A stretch of 64,000 nt of DNA from Myxococcus stipitatus (lineage in GTDB: Bacteria; Myxococcota; Myxococcia; Myxococcales; Myxococcaceae), in assembly GCF_021412625.1 (NCBI RefSeq), contig NZ_JAKCFI010000002.1:868001-932000 (forward strand). Direction: 5' to 3'. The translations under genes and the position numbers were made by a program. The notes under the pieces were generated by a model, which saw only the letters and a list, made by a program, of their open reading frames with translations, did not search any database and was not told the DNA's origin. Shown in pieces: positions 27,464-36,486 of the stretch; the stretch's first letter is position 1, and each line of letters starts with the position of its first letter.

Positions 27464-27916
27464 CTAGCGCTTCTGGACGTGGACCACCTTGCCGATGATC
27501 CGCCACCCCGCTTCCGTCTTGATGACGGTGAGGTAGTCCGTCATGAGCGCGCTCGGGTAGTCGAGCTCGACCTTGGCGACGCCCACGTCTCCCGTGACGT
27601 CGAGCTGGACGATGCGTCGCTTGCGGCGGGCCTCGTCCGGAGCGGGCTTGCCGCTCACGCCCTCCAGGTACTCCGCCTTCGTCTTGCGCACCAGGACACC
27701 GTCCCGGTTGAGGTACATCTTCATCTCGTCGTGGAAGGCCTCCTGGAAGGGCGCCACCTGTCCGGTGACGTGTCCCCGCAGGTACAGCTCCACCGCCCGC
27801 CGCGCGCCGGCCTCGTCGTCGGAGGCCGCGGGCGCCGCGAGCGCCAGGCCCGTGGCGAGCACCCCACCCAGCGTGATGCAGCCCAGTCCGACCGCGTGTC
27901 GGTACCCTCTCTTCAT
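27464..27916 (-). CDS. Exported NTF2-like (Lumazine_bd_2-type) protein
   Basis: 150 aa. Signal peptide up to about LALAAPAA, then an SnoaL/NTF2-like cone fold: RAVELYLRGHVTGQVAPFQEAFHDEMKMYL, VSGKPAPDEARRKRRIVQLDVTGDVGVAKVELDYP, DYLTVIKTEAGWRIIGKVVHVQ. This matches the 'putative lumazine-binding' group. The role is unknown; relatives are small-molecule binders or isomerase-like. It lies 10 bp upstream of the LytS start on the same strand, so it may be the first gene of that two-component operon, suggesting a ligand-binding accessory. Confidence 0.82.
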   Translation of the reverse strand: MKRGYRHAVGLGCITLGGVLATGLALAAPAASDDEAGARRAVELYLRGHVTGQVAPFQEAFHDEMKMYLNRDGVLVRKTKAEYLEGVSGKPAPDEARRKRRIVQLDVTGDVGVAKVELDYPSALMTDYLTVIKTEAGWRIIGKVVHVQKR

Positions 27917-28338
27917 GTGTGTCTCCCGTGGCTGGAAGCCCCGCCGCTCGTCGCGTCCGCGGGACTCGCGCCACGGTGGTAACCCGCCCACGGGGCTCCC
28001 GGGCGCACGCATCTGCCAGCGGCGCGCGGGCCCGCCGGACGGAGGGAGCCACCGGCGAGCGGCCGCGCCCTCTCGGGGAGACGACGCACCGAGCGACGCG
28101 GTGCTCGGCATGTGCGAGGACCCTTTCCCTCGCCCCGGGGCTGGCCGCCAGCGGAGTCGGGATTCTCGGCAGTCGAGGCGGGAGTTCCGGCTCTCCGTCG
28201 GGCAGGCGAGCGGCGTGGCCCTGTCGTGGCCGTGTCACGGCGCGCTGGCGCGGCGTGGGTATCTCATAGAATGTTCCCTCGCGGCGTGCCCGCGGCCCAC
28301 CCCTCTTTCCCATTGGGATTCCTCCAGGACGGACACAG
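27917..28338. other. 422-bp divergent intergenic region
   Basis: No convincing gene. Near the right end TAGAAT (28267-28272) is a possible -10 for the GMC oxidoreductase, with a ~60-nt leader and AGGA at 28326-28329. I see nothing else supportable. Confidence 0.4.
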
Positions 28339-29991
28339 ATGGACTGCGACTGGCTCATCATCGGTTCGGGCTTCGGTGGAAGCGTCAGTGCCCTGCGTCT
28401 GGTGGAGAAGGGCTACCGGGTGGTGATGCTGGAGAAGGGGCGGCGCCTCGGCGCTTCGGACTTCCCGAAGACGAACTGGGACCTCCGCCGCTGGCTGTGG
28501 ATGCCTGGCCTGGGCTGGCGTGGCCTGTTCAAGATGACGTTCTTCCGCCACGTCACCGTCCTGTCGGGGGTGGGGGTGGGCGGGGGCTCGCTCGTCTACG
28601 CGAACACGCTGCCCATCCCGAAGGACGACTTCTTCGCGGCGGAGAGCTGGGGACATCTGGCGAAGTGGAAGGAGGAGCTGTCCCCGCACTACGCCACCGC
28701 GCGCCGGATGCTCGGCGCCAACGTCAATCCCCGGCGGACCTTCCCGGACGAGGTGCTGGAGGAGGTGGGCCGCGACATCGACCGGCCCGACTTCCAGCCG
28801 TCCACCGTGGCCGTGTACTTCGGCGAGCCCGGCGTCACGGTGAAGGACCCGTACTTCGGGGGCGAGGGGCCGGAGCGCACGGGCTGCATCGCGTGTGGCG
28901 GGTGCATGCTGGGCTGTCGCCACGGCGCGAAGAACACGCTCGACACGAACTACCTGTACCTGGCGGAGAAGCGCGGGCTGACGCTCCACGCGGACACGGA
29001 GGTCACCTGGGTCCGCCCCCTGCCGGAGGGCGGCTACGAGGTCCAGGCGCGACGCGGCACGGGCCGCTTCTTCCGCGAGACGCTGCGCTTCACCGCGCGC
29101 AACGTCATCTTCGCCGGAGGCGTGCTGGGGACGTTGGACCTGTTGCTGCGCCTCAAGGAGCGGCCGGAGGGGCTGCCCGGGCTGTCGCCCCGGTTGGGGG
29201 ACGGGGTGCGCACCAACTCCGAGGCGCTCATCGGCGTCGTCAGCGGGCGCCCCGAGCCGGACCTGTCGCAGGGCATCGCCATCGGCTCCATCCTCCACAC
29301 CGACGACCGCTCGCACCTGGAGCCGGTGCGCTACTCCGCGGGCTCCGGCTTCTTCCGCCTGCTGATGGCGCCGCAGGTGTCCGGGGCGACGATGCTGTCC
29401 CGGCTCGCGAAGCTGGTGGGCATCCTCGGGCGCCACCCGTGGCGCTTCCTCAAGGCGTGGTTCGTGCCGGACTTCGCCCGGCGGACGATGATCCTCCTCT
29501 ACATGCGGACGCAGGAAGGCGCGCTGCGCATGCGCCGGGGCCGGGGGCTCCTGACGGCGCTGCGGCGGGGGCTCGTCACGGGCCTCCAGTCAGGCGCGGC
29601 GCCCACGTCCAACATCCCGGAGGCCGCGGACCTGGCCCGACGCGTGGCGGGGAAGATGGACGGCTACCCCATGACGATGGTGAGCGAGACGCTGGCGGGC
29701 ATCCCGACCACCGCGCACATCCTCGGGGGCTGCTGCATGGGGGACTCGCCGGAGACGGGCGTCATCGACTCCCACCATCGGGTCTTCGGCTACGCGGGGC
29801 TGTACGTCATCGACGGCTCGGCCATCTCCGCCAACCCCGGCGTCAATCCCTCGCTCACCATCACCGCGCTCGCGGAGCGGGCGATGACCTTCATCCCCAC
29901 GGCGAGGTCCGTGCCGGAGCGGACGGGGGAACCGGACGGGGTGTCCGCGCCGGTGGCGACCGTGGCCGCCGACCGGCGCGTGACGCCCTGA
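28339..29991 (+). CDS. GMC-family FAD oxidoreductase, cholesterol-oxidase-like
   Basis: 550 aa. N-terminal Rossmann FAD motif IIGSGFGGSVSALRL (residues 7-21), GVGVGGGSLVYANT, then a cysteine-containing stretch TGCIACGGCMLGCRHGAKNTLDTNY typical of the bacterial GMC subgroup, and C-terminal TAHILGGCCMG and YVIDGSAISANPGVNPSLTITALAERA. No TAT signal (RR) at the N-terminus, so it is probably cytoplasmic. It probably oxidises a sterol-like or other hydrophobic alcohol; some myxobacteria make sterols, but the substrate is not fixed by sequence. It ends directly against the stop of the convergent OmpA gene, with no intergenic base. Confidence 0.88.
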   Translation: MDCDWLIIGSGFGGSVSALRLVEKGYRVVMLEKGRRLGASDFPKTNWDLRRWLWMPGLGWRGLFKMTFFRHVTVLSGVGVGGGSLVYANTLPIPKDDFFAAESWGHLAKWKEELSPHYATARRMLGANVNPRRTFPDEVLEEVGRDIDRPDFQPSTVAVYFGEPGVTVKDPYFGGEGPERTGCIACGGCMLGCRHGAKNTLDTNYLYLAEKRGLTLHADTEVTWVRPLPEGGYEVQARRGTGRFFRETLRFTARNVIFAGGVLGTLDLLLRLKERPEGLPGLSPRLGDGVRTNSEALIGVVSGRPEPDLSQGIAIGSILHTDDRSHLEPVRYSAGSGFFRLLMAPQVSGATMLSRLAKLVGILGRHPWRFLKAWFVPDFARRTMILLYMRTQEGALRMRRGRGLLTALRRGLVTGLQSGAAPTSNIPEAADLARRVAGKMDGYPMTMVSETLAGIPTTAHILGGCCMGDSPETGVIDSHHRVFGYAGLYVIDGSAISANPGVNPSLTITALAERAMTFIPTARSVPERTGEPDGVSAPVATVAADRRVTP

Positions 29992-30507
29992 CTACAGCCG
30001 GACCTGGAGCTCGTAGCGGCGGTTCTTCGCCTTCTTCGCGTCGGTGTCGTCCGGCTTCACCAGGGGACGCTCCGAGCCGAGGCCCACGGCGATGATTTCG
30101 TCCCGCGCGATGCCTCGCGAGATGAGCTCCTTGACGATGGCCTCCGCGCGCTGCTCGCTGAGCTTCTTGTTCTTGGCCGCGTCACCCGTCGAGTCGGTGT
30201 GGCCGGACACCTCGAACTTGTAGCTCTTCACGCCCGCGGAGGTGAGCTGCTTCTTCGCGTCGATGAGGGCGTTGGCCAGCTTCTTGAGCTTCGCGTCGCA
30301 CCCGGCCGCCAGCTCCGCGGTGCCCGTCTTGAAGCTGCACTGGTTCTTGCGGCCCTCGTCCATCAGCTTCGTGTTGATGCGCTTCTCGACGGCGCCCTTG
30401 CCCGCGTCCGTGGCGGACTTCTTGAGGGAGTCGAGGGGGCTCTGCGCGGAGGCCACACCGGGAACGGCCAGCAGCGACACGGCGACGCACAACGCCTTGA
30501 GCTTCAT
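29992..30507 (-). CDS. Small OmpA-family periplasmic protein
   Basis: 171 aa with signal peptide MKLKALCVAVSLLAVPGVASA. A short helical region (LDSLKKSATDAGKGAVEKRINTKLM) and a cysteine pair precede an OmpA_C domain (FEVSGHTDSTGDAAKNKKLSEQRAEAIVKELISRGI…GLGSERPL, NRRYELQV) that should bind peptidoglycan. No beta-barrel and no lipobox, so it is a soluble periplasmic or wall-bound protein. It is monocistronic, and its upstream region is shared with the divergent dGTPase. Confidence 0.9.
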   Translation of the reverse strand: MKLKALCVAVSLLAVPGVASAQSPLDSLKKSATDAGKGAVEKRINTKLMDEGRKNQCSFKTGTAELAAGCDAKLKKLANALIDAKKQLTSAGVKSYKFEVSGHTDSTGDAAKNKKLSEQRAEAIVKELISRGIARDEIIAVGLGSERPLVKPDDTDAKKAKNRRYELQVRL

Positions 30508-30680
30508 ACGTGGAACTCCTTGGGCTCCAGTGGAGAAGGGAGCCGCGCGAAGGCTGCCCAGCACGAGCCCGGGCGTCCAGCACGCAGATGCCCGCCATCC
30601 GGGGGGCCCTGGCGCCCGGTCGGCCGGTGGGTGTGACGCGGCCTCCGGGAAAACTTGCCTCGGCGTGTGGGCGGAGCAGC

Positions 30681-32177
30681 ATGGTGCCCGGGCTCGGTCC
30701 CAGCAGCGTCAGCGACAGCGAGGCAGCCGTGGGCAGCAGCAGTCGAACGGAGCGGTGGCGGTATCTCCTCTCGGGGCACCGGGTGGGGTCGGAGACGAAG
30801 CCGGCGGACGCCGTGGTCGAACGGCCGCAGGTCCCGGACGACCAGCTCCCGTTGGACGAGCGCACCCCGTACGACGTCGACTACGACCGCATCGTCTTCT
30901 CCAGCGAGTTCCGTTGCCTGCACGACAAGACGCAGGTGTTCCCCCTGTCGTCGAGCGACTACACGCGCACCCGGCTCACCCACAGCATCGAGGCCTCGTG
31001 CGTGGGGCGCTCGTTGGGCCAGCTGGCGGGGCGGGGCCTGCGGCTCCAGGACGTGAAGGTGGAGCCCTCGCACCTGGGCACCATCGTCGCGGCGGCGTGC
31101 CTGGCGCACGACATCGGCAATCCGCCCTTCGGCCACTCGGGCGAGGCGGCCATCCAGCACTGGGTGGAGCAGCGCCTGGCGAAGCCGGGCGAGGCGCGTG
31201 GGGGGCGAGGGAGCCCCTTCACGTCGACCGAGGAGTGGAGCGACCTGGCGCGCTTCGAGGGCAACGCGCAGGGCTTCCGCATCCTCAACCGGCTCCAGTC
31301 CCGCGAGCGGCGAGGGGGCCTGCGCTACACGGCGGCGACGCTGGGGGCGATGAGCAAGTATCCGCGCCCGTCGGTGCTCCCGGGTGGCCGCGCGGCGGAC
31401 AAGGCCCGCGTGTCGGAGAAGAAGTTCGGATACTTCCAGGACGACCAGGTGCTGGCGCTGGAGGCCTACCGGGCGACGGCGCTGCGGGAGCGCGAGCCGG
31501 GCGTCTTCTCGCGTCACCCGCTGGCCTTCCTCGTCGAGGCGGCGGACGACATCTGCTACGCGGTCATCGACCTGGAGGACTCCGCCAAGCTGGGGCTCAT
31601 CCCCACGAAGATGGCGTGCGAGCTGCTCGACGCGGTGCTCCCGCCTCCGGTGAAGGACAAGCGTCCGCCCCCGGCGCACCCGGAGACGCGGCTGGCGCAG
31701 GCCCGCGCGCGAGCCATCGGCGTGCTCATCCAGGCCAGCGTGAAGGTGTTCCTGGAGAACGTGAAGGCCATGGAGGACGGCGAGTGGGAGCTACCCCTCA
31801 TCTCCGCGCGTGATGACGTGCGGGTGCCCCTGAAGGAAATCAAGGAGGTCACCCGTCGCCACGGCTATGAAAGCGAGCGCGTGCTGCAAATCGAGAGCGC
31901 GGGCTTCAAAACGTTGGGCGGTCTGCTGGACATGTTCGCGATGGCGGTGACGACGGATACGCCGAACCGCGAGGAGCGCAAGCTGCGGCAGCTGTTGCCG
32001 CTGGAGTTGTTCCAGCGGCCGGACGACCCGCTGCGCGGCGAGGACATGGGCCAGGCGCTCGCGCGGCTCAGCATGTACCAGCGCCTGCTGTGCGTGACGG
32101 ACTCCATCGCCGGGATGACGGACGGCTTCGCGGTGGAGCTCTACCAGCGACTGTCCGGCATCAAGCTCCCGACGTAG
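30681..32177 (+). CDS. dgt: Deoxyguanosinetriphosphate triphosphohydrolase
   Basis: 498 aa from the ATG at 30681. dGTPases hydrolyse dGTP (or other dNTPs) to nucleoside and triphosphate and control dNTP pools. Motifs: YDVDYDRIVFSSEFRCLHDKTQVFPL at residues ~73-98, RLTHSIEAS (first metal His), CLAHDIGNPPFGHSGE (HD pair), and PLAFLVEAADDICYAVIDLED (last Asp). The helical C-terminus is complete. The frame is open back to 30510, but those residues are Arg/Pro-rich and would overlap the ompA promoter; the true start could also be slightly downstream of 30681. Confidence 0.9.
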   Translation: MVPGLGPSSVSDSEAAVGSSSRTERWRYLLSGHRVGSETKPADAVVERPQVPDDQLPLDERTPYDVDYDRIVFSSEFRCLHDKTQVFPLSSSDYTRTRLTHSIEASCVGRSLGQLAGRGLRLQDVKVEPSHLGTIVAAACLAHDIGNPPFGHSGEAAIQHWVEQRLAKPGEARGGRGSPFTSTEEWSDLARFEGNAQGFRILNRLQSRERRGGLRYTAATLGAMSKYPRPSVLPGGRAADKARVSEKKFGYFQDDQVLALEAYRATALREREPGVFSRHPLAFLVEAADDICYAVIDLEDSAKLGLIPTKMACELLDAVLPPPVKDKRPPPAHPETRLAQARARAIGVLIQASVKVFLENVKAMEDGEWELPLISARDDVRVPLKEIKEVTRRHGYESERVLQIESAGFKTLGGLLDMFAMAVTTDTPNREERKLRQLLPLELFQRPDDPLRGEDMGQALARLSMYQRLLCVTDSIAGMTDGFAVELYQRLSGIKLPT

Positions 32178-32180
32178 TCG

Positions 32181-32636
32181 TCACGCGTGCGCGCCCTCTT
32201 CCCGGGACGCGGGGCGCGACTGGCCCCGCCCCTCCAGGAGGAAGAGGGAGTCGTCGATGGCCAGGATGTTGCCGGACGGGTCCTTGAACCATGCGGCCTT
32301 GGAGGCGCCCATCTCGGCGATGCCGTCGCGTGTCTTGATGCCCATCTCCGGGATGTCGTACTCCTCGAACTTCACGCCCTTGAGGCGCAGCCGCTTCACG
32401 GCGTCCTCGACGTCGGCGACCGCGAAGGAGCAGGCGGTGGCGGTGGATCCGGAGGGCGCGGGCCGCTCGTAGACGAGCAGGAACGAGCCATCGCCGACGC
32501 GGTAGAGCGTGGCGCCCTCCTCGCCCTCTGGTGTGTCGACCTCCTCGAAGCCCAGCAGGCCTTCGTAGAACGCGCGGGCGGCCTCCAGGTCGGTGACGGC
32601 CAGCGTGGGAACCACCTTCGTCCTCGAGAATGACAT
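32181..32636 (-). CDS. VOC-superfamily (glyoxalase-like) protein
   Basis: 151 aa. One glyoxalase/bleomycin-resistance fold: KVVPTLAVTDLEAARAFYEGLLGFEEVD, …YRVGDGSFLLVYERP, SFAVADVEDAVKRLRLKGVKFEEYDIP, AAWFKDPSGNILAI. The metal-ligand pattern is weak (no clear His at the first strand), so it could be a binding protein or non-classical enzyme. It ends only 3 bp from the convergent dGTPase stop. The substrate is unknown. Confidence 0.85.
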   Translation of the reverse strand: MSFSRTKVVPTLAVTDLEAARAFYEGLLGFEEVDTPEGEEGATLYRVGDGSFLLVYERPAPSGSTATACSFAVADVEDAVKRLRLKGVKFEEYDIPEMGIKTRDGIAEMGASKAAWFKDPSGNILAIDDSLFLLEGRGQSRPASREEGAHA

Positions 32637-32801
32637 GACGCGCCTCCCTCTCTGCTTGTCGTCTGGGCATGGCGGGCGGGCCATGCAAGCCGGGCGCGTC
32701 GGGACGTCGCGGCGACAGGTCGGGGGGCGGGCACCGGAGCGGGGAGGAGAGCGCGTGGTCCGGCGGACCGGCGGGCGATAGGTGGCCGCGGCCGGTTCCG
32801 C

Positions 32802-32807
32802 TAGACT
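32802..32807 (+). promoter_or_regulatory. -10-like TAGACT close to the LytS start (leaderless candidate)
   Basis: TAGACT (32802-32807) is followed by CCCGCGCACT and GTG at 32818, with an in-frame ATG at 32827. No Shine-Dalgarno is present. Confidence 0.42.
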
Positions 32808-32817
32808 CCCGCGCACT

Positions 32818-33960
32818 GTGTCGCTGATGGACGAGGCACCGCCCTCCGCGTGGCGGAGGTGGATGTGGCGGTTCGGGATATGGACCGCGCCGGGGTTGCT
32901 CTCCGCGGTGGAGACGTATTTCTTCGCCTTGTCGGGAGCCCGACCGCTCGAGTTGTGGCGTGCCTTCGCGTCGCAGCTCCCCGCCTGGTACGTGTGGGTC
33001 CCCGCCACGCCGGGGTTGTTCCTGCTCGCGAGACGGTTCCCCCTGTCGCGACCCGTCCAGGTCCGGGCGGTGTCGGCGCACGTGCTGGCCTGCCTGGGGG
33101 TGGGGAGCGTCTTCGGGCTGGTGTACACGCTGTGCCACGTGGCGTTCGGCCCGGGGATGGAGGGCCCGTCGCCGGCGTTCGCCCGCCTGCTCCTGCGCTT
33201 CTCGCTGGGCTGGCTGCCGATGGTGGCGATGGCCTACGCGGCCGTGCTGGGCGTCGCGCACGCGCTCTCCTCCCGGCGACGGGAGCGGGAGCAGGAGCGG
33301 CAGGCGGCCCGGCTCGCGGTCGAGCTGGCCGGCGCGCGGCTCCAGGCGCTCCAGACGCAGCTGCACCCGCATTTCCTGTTCAACACGCTCAACGCCATCG
33401 TCGTGCTGGTGCGGGAGCGGGAGACGGACGCCGCCGCGAGGATGCTCGTCTTGCTGAGCGACATCCTGCGGCGGCTGCTCCAGCAGGGCGCGACGCAGGA
33501 GGTCCCCTTGCGCGACGAGGTGTCCCTGCTGTCGCGCTACCTGGAGATCCAGCGGCTGCGCTTCGAGGACCGGCTGCGCGTCGTCTGGGACGTGGACGAG
33601 GCGGTGATGGACGCCCAGGTCCCGCACCTCGTGTTGCAGCCCCTGGTGGAGAACGCCATCCGCCACGGAGTGTCCATGCGCACGGCGGCGGGGGCGTTGA
33701 GCATCCGCGCCCGGGGGCAGGGCGACAGGCTGTCGCTGGTGGTGGAGGACGATGGGCCCGGTCTGCCCGCCGCGTTCTCGCTGGAGCGGGGCGCGGGCAT
33801 CGGCCTGTCCAACACGCGCGAGCGGTTGGCCCGTCTCTATGGGGCCGAGGGGCGGCTGGAGCTGACCGCGCGGGTGGAGGGGACGGGGACGGTGGCCAGG
33901 GTCGAGCTGCCCTTGCGGAAGCTCGCGTCCACGACGGGGCGGGAGGCCACGAATGAGTGA
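32818..33960 (+). CDS. LytS-type sensor histidine kinase (second copy)
   Basis: About 380 aa. Four TM segments (ILLSAVETYFF-like region, WVPATPGLFLLA, SAHVLACLGVGSVFGLVYTL, LGWLPMVAMAYAAVLGVA) precede a coiled segment and the kinase core ALQTQLHPHFLFNTLNAIVVL, SRYLEIQRLRFEDRL, LVLQPLVENAIRHG, EDDGPGLP and GIGLSNTRERLARLYG. The phospho-His is in HPHFLFN. Start GTG 32818 or ATG 32827; the promoter-like hexamer just upstream allows either. It overlaps the following LytTR regulator gene by 8 bp. Confidence 0.9.
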   Translation: MSLMDEAPPSAWRRWMWRFGIWTAPGLLSAVETYFFALSGARPLELWRAFASQLPAWYVWVPATPGLFLLARRFPLSRPVQVRAVSAHVLACLGVGSVFGLVYTLCHVAFGPGMEGPSPAFARLLLRFSLGWLPMVAMAYAAVLGVAHALSSRRREREQERQAARLAVELAGARLQALQTQLHPHFLFNTLNAIVVLVRERETDAAARMLVLLSDILRRLLQQGATQEVPLRDEVSLLSRYLEIQRLRFEDRLRVVWDVDEAVMDAQVPHLVLQPLVENAIRHGVSMRTAAGALSIRARGQGDRLSLVVEDDGPGLPAAFSLERGAGIGLSNTRERLARLYGAEGRLELTARVEGTGTVARVELPLRKLASTTGREATNE

Positions 33961-34756
33961 GCTGCGGGTGCTGCTCGTGGACGACGAACCTCTCGCGCGT
34001 CGCGGCCTGCGCCACGCGCTGGCGCGTCATCCGGACGTGGTCGTCGGTGGCGAGTGTCGGGATGGGCGCGAGGCGGTGGCGGCCATCCGGGAGCTGCGGC
34101 CGCACCTGGTGTTCCTCGACGTGCAGATGCCGGAGCTGGACGGGTTCGGAGTCATCCGCGAGGTGGGCGTGGAGCGGATGCCAGCCGTCGTCTTCATCAC
34201 CGCCCACGACGCGTTCGCGGTCCGCGCGTTCGACGTGCACGCGGTGGACTATCTGGTGAAGCCCTTCGCGGACGAGCGCTTCGACGAGGCGATGCAGCGT
34301 GTGCGGCAGCGGCTGCGCCAGGGGGAGGCCGTGGAGCTGGGCCGCAAGCTGGCGGCCCTGCTCGCGGACACGTCGGGAGCCACCGCGGCGTCGGCCTCCG
34401 CGCCGGGGACCGCCCCGGAGTCCTTGGAGCGGCTGATGGTGCGGGTGGGCACCCGGTCTGTCCTGGTGCCCGCGGCGGACATCGACTGGGTCGAGGCCGA
34501 TGACTACTGCGTCACGCTGCACGTGGGGCGAGAGGAGCACGTGCTGCGCGAGAGCCTCGCGGCGCTGGAGACGCGACTCGGCCCGGAGCGCTTCGTGCGC
34601 ATCCACCGCTCGGCCATCGTCAACGTGGAGCGCATCCGGGAGCTGCACCATGCGTCGCCCACGGAGACGGTGGTGGTGCTCGAGGACGGTCAGCGGCTGC
34701 GGGTGAGTCGCAGCCGCCGCGAGGCGCTCGAGCGCAGGCTCGGCAAGGCCCGCTGA
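33953..34756 (+). CDS. LytTR-family response regulator (second copy)
   Basis: 267 aa. Receiver with DD at 10-11, phospho-acceptor D56 in VFLDVQMPELDG, FITAHDAFAVRAFDVHAVDYLVKPF. A ~40-residue linker rich in Ala/Ser/Thr leads to a LytTR domain (VPAADIDWVEADDYCVTLHVG, RIHRSAIVNVERIREL, RLRVSRSRREALERRL). It is co-transcribed with its LytS kinase. The domain order equals that of the pair at 25652-27453, but the linker and sensor differ. Confidence 0.93.
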   Translation: MSELRVLLVDDEPLARRGLRHALARHPDVVVGGECRDGREAVAAIRELRPHLVFLDVQMPELDGFGVIREVGVERMPAVVFITAHDAFAVRAFDVHAVDYLVKPFADERFDEAMQRVRQRLRQGEAVELGRKLAALLADTSGATAASASAPGTAPESLERLMVRVGTRSVLVPAADIDWVEADDYCVTLHVGREEHVLRESLAALETRLGPERFVRIHRSAIVNVERIRELHHASPTETVVVLEDGQRLRVSRSRREALERRLGKAR

Positions 34757-34787
34757 CGCGGACCTCCCGGCGCCCGGCCAGCGTGGT

Positions 34788-36326
34788 TCAAGGAGGGCCC
34801 TTCGCGACGGGCGCGCGCGCGTCCTCCACGGCCCGGGTGAGGGTGGACCAGTCGGTCGTTTCCACGTGCATGCCGAACACCTTCGCGACGTCCAGGTGCT
34901 CGCGCGTGGCCACGTCCACGGACTCCGCGACCTGCTGCACGTTGAAGAACGTGCCGTCCGGCATCGGCTGCACGAGGTCACTGGTGTAGAGCAGGCGGTG
35001 CTCCGGGAACCAGACGAAGAGCATGCGCTCCCCGGTCTCCGTGCGCGCGGGGATCAGCTCCAGCCGGTTCTTCCCGCCGCCCAGGAGGGTGCGCTTGCCG
35101 ATGACCTGGAGGACCGCGCCGCGCGGAGTCCTGGCCAACGAGTCCGGGAGGAGCGTGCGAGGTGCCCTCAGCACGCCATTCACGAGGGGGCGGTTGAGGT
35201 CCAGGACGTGGAGGGGGATGCCTCGGGCCGCGTACTCGCGGAGCCCGCCGACATGTGGCCAGGCGTCGCTGGTGGAGACCACGGCCTTCACCTTCACGCC
35301 GGGGAACCTGCGGCGGGCTTCGTCGAGGACGGCCGCCGAGTATCCGGAGGAGATGGGGGCCTCGATGACCACGATGCCATCGTCCTGCTTCACGAGCGCC
35401 ACGTTCCACCGGCCGGGAATCAGCACCACGCCAGGGACCGGCTCGACGGCGGGTTTGTCGGGGCGACCCAACGGCGTGGTCTCGACCGTGAGGTGACTCC
35501 TGGCGGCGAAGGTCTTCCGCACATCCTCGGGAATGCTGAAGTCCGCGTCGGACATCGCGGGCGCCAGCTCCAGGTTCGTCACGGTGAAGGCGTGGTACTC
35601 GTTGCTGTTGCGCTCCCAGCTCCAGTGGCGTGGATAGCGCAGCCCTCCCGACTCCAGGGTCCAGGACTGGAAGCGCAAGCGGGTCGTGACGTCACCCCAG
35701 ACGTTCCAGAAGAAGTCCCCGGGATGGGCGTCGACCCACTCGACCTGGGTCGGCAGGGCCGTGTGGGCATTGAGGAACAGTCGCACCGTGGCGCGCCCGT
35801 GATGGAACGTCACCACGTGGTGCGGCACGTCCTGGAGGACGGTGGCTGGCGCGACGCGCAGGTCCTTCGCGTCCAGGGCGGTGAGCAGGACACGCTCCGG
35901 GGCGAAGTCCAGGCGCTCTTCCAGGTCCTGCCGCTGCGCGGGGCCGGCGGGAATCGTCTTCCCACCGCGCTCCAGCGCGACCACGCCGTCCGACAGGAAG
36001 ATGGTCATCGCCTGCCATGTCCCGAGCCCGGCGAGGGGACCCCGGTCCTCGTTCCTCATGCGGAGGCGCCGCTGTTTCATGTCCCGCAGCTCGTCGACCT
36101 GCTCGTAGCTCACGAGCCAGGGGGGCGCGGGTCGCTCGGATTGCTCCAGCAGGTTCCAGTGACCGATACCCTGGATGCGCAGGCCGGAGAGGGAGCGAAG
36201 GCCCTCCTCGCCGCCCATCGCGCGGGTCGCGGCCTGGACCTGGAGCCTCGCGGGGTCCTCCGTGGCGAGCGCGGGGAGCGAGAGGGCCAACAGGGTGAGG
36301 AGGTACAGCGGAGTCGTTCGTCGCAT
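34788..36326 (-). CDS. Secreted metallo-beta-lactamase-fold protein with degenerate metal site
   Basis: 512 aa. Signal peptide MRRTTPLYLLTLLALSLPALA. Residues ~30-270 look like an outer-membrane lipoprotein-sorting or DUF-type beta region (RIQGIGHWNLLEQSERPAPPWL, FNVWGDVTTRLRFQSWTLE-like). Residues ~290-500 follow a metallo-beta-lactamase pattern (IPGRWNVALVKQDDGIVVIEAPISSGYSAAVLDEAR, VKAVVSTSDAWPHVGGLREYAARG, FVWFPEHRLLYTSDL). Where active enzymes have THxHxDHxGG this one has TSDAWPHVGG: only the last His remains, so hydrolase activity is doubtful. It may have become a binding protein. Confidence 0.8.
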   Translation of the reverse strand: MRRTTPLYLLTLLALSLPALATEDPARLQVQAATRAMGGEEGLRSLSGLRIQGIGHWNLLEQSERPAPPWLVSYEQVDELRDMKQRRLRMRNEDRGPLAGLGTWQAMTIFLSDGVVALERGGKTIPAGPAQRQDLEERLDFAPERVLLTALDAKDLRVAPATVLQDVPHHVVTFHHGRATVRLFLNAHTALPTQVEWVDAHPGDFFWNVWGDVTTRLRFQSWTLESGGLRYPRHWSWERNSNEYHAFTVTNLELAPAMSDADFSIPEDVRKTFAARSHLTVETTPLGRPDKPAVEPVPGVVLIPGRWNVALVKQDDGIVVIEAPISSGYSAAVLDEARRRFPGVKVKAVVSTSDAWPHVGGLREYAARGIPLHVLDLNRPLVNGVLRAPRTLLPDSLARTPRGAVLQVIGKRTLLGGGKNRLELIPARTETGERMLFVWFPEHRLLYTSDLVQPMPDGTFFNVQQVAESVDVATREHLDVAKVFGMHVETTDWSTLTRAVEDARAPVAKGPP

Positions 36327-36486
36327 GCCGCCAGGATGCGACTGCTCACGCGTGCGCGGCCGGCGCATGCTGGGAATGGAAGTCCCGGCGCGGCGAACGG
36401 CGAGTCCGCTGCAGCGAACGGTGGGGCCTGGTGCCGCGATGCGCGGAGGTGCTCGACGTGACGACGCGGGGCGCTGGGGGCCGGCT

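Noticed and set aside
30510..30680. N-terminal extension of the dGTPase
   Set aside because: Arg/Pro-rich, not family-like, and would overlap the promoter of the divergent OmpA gene.
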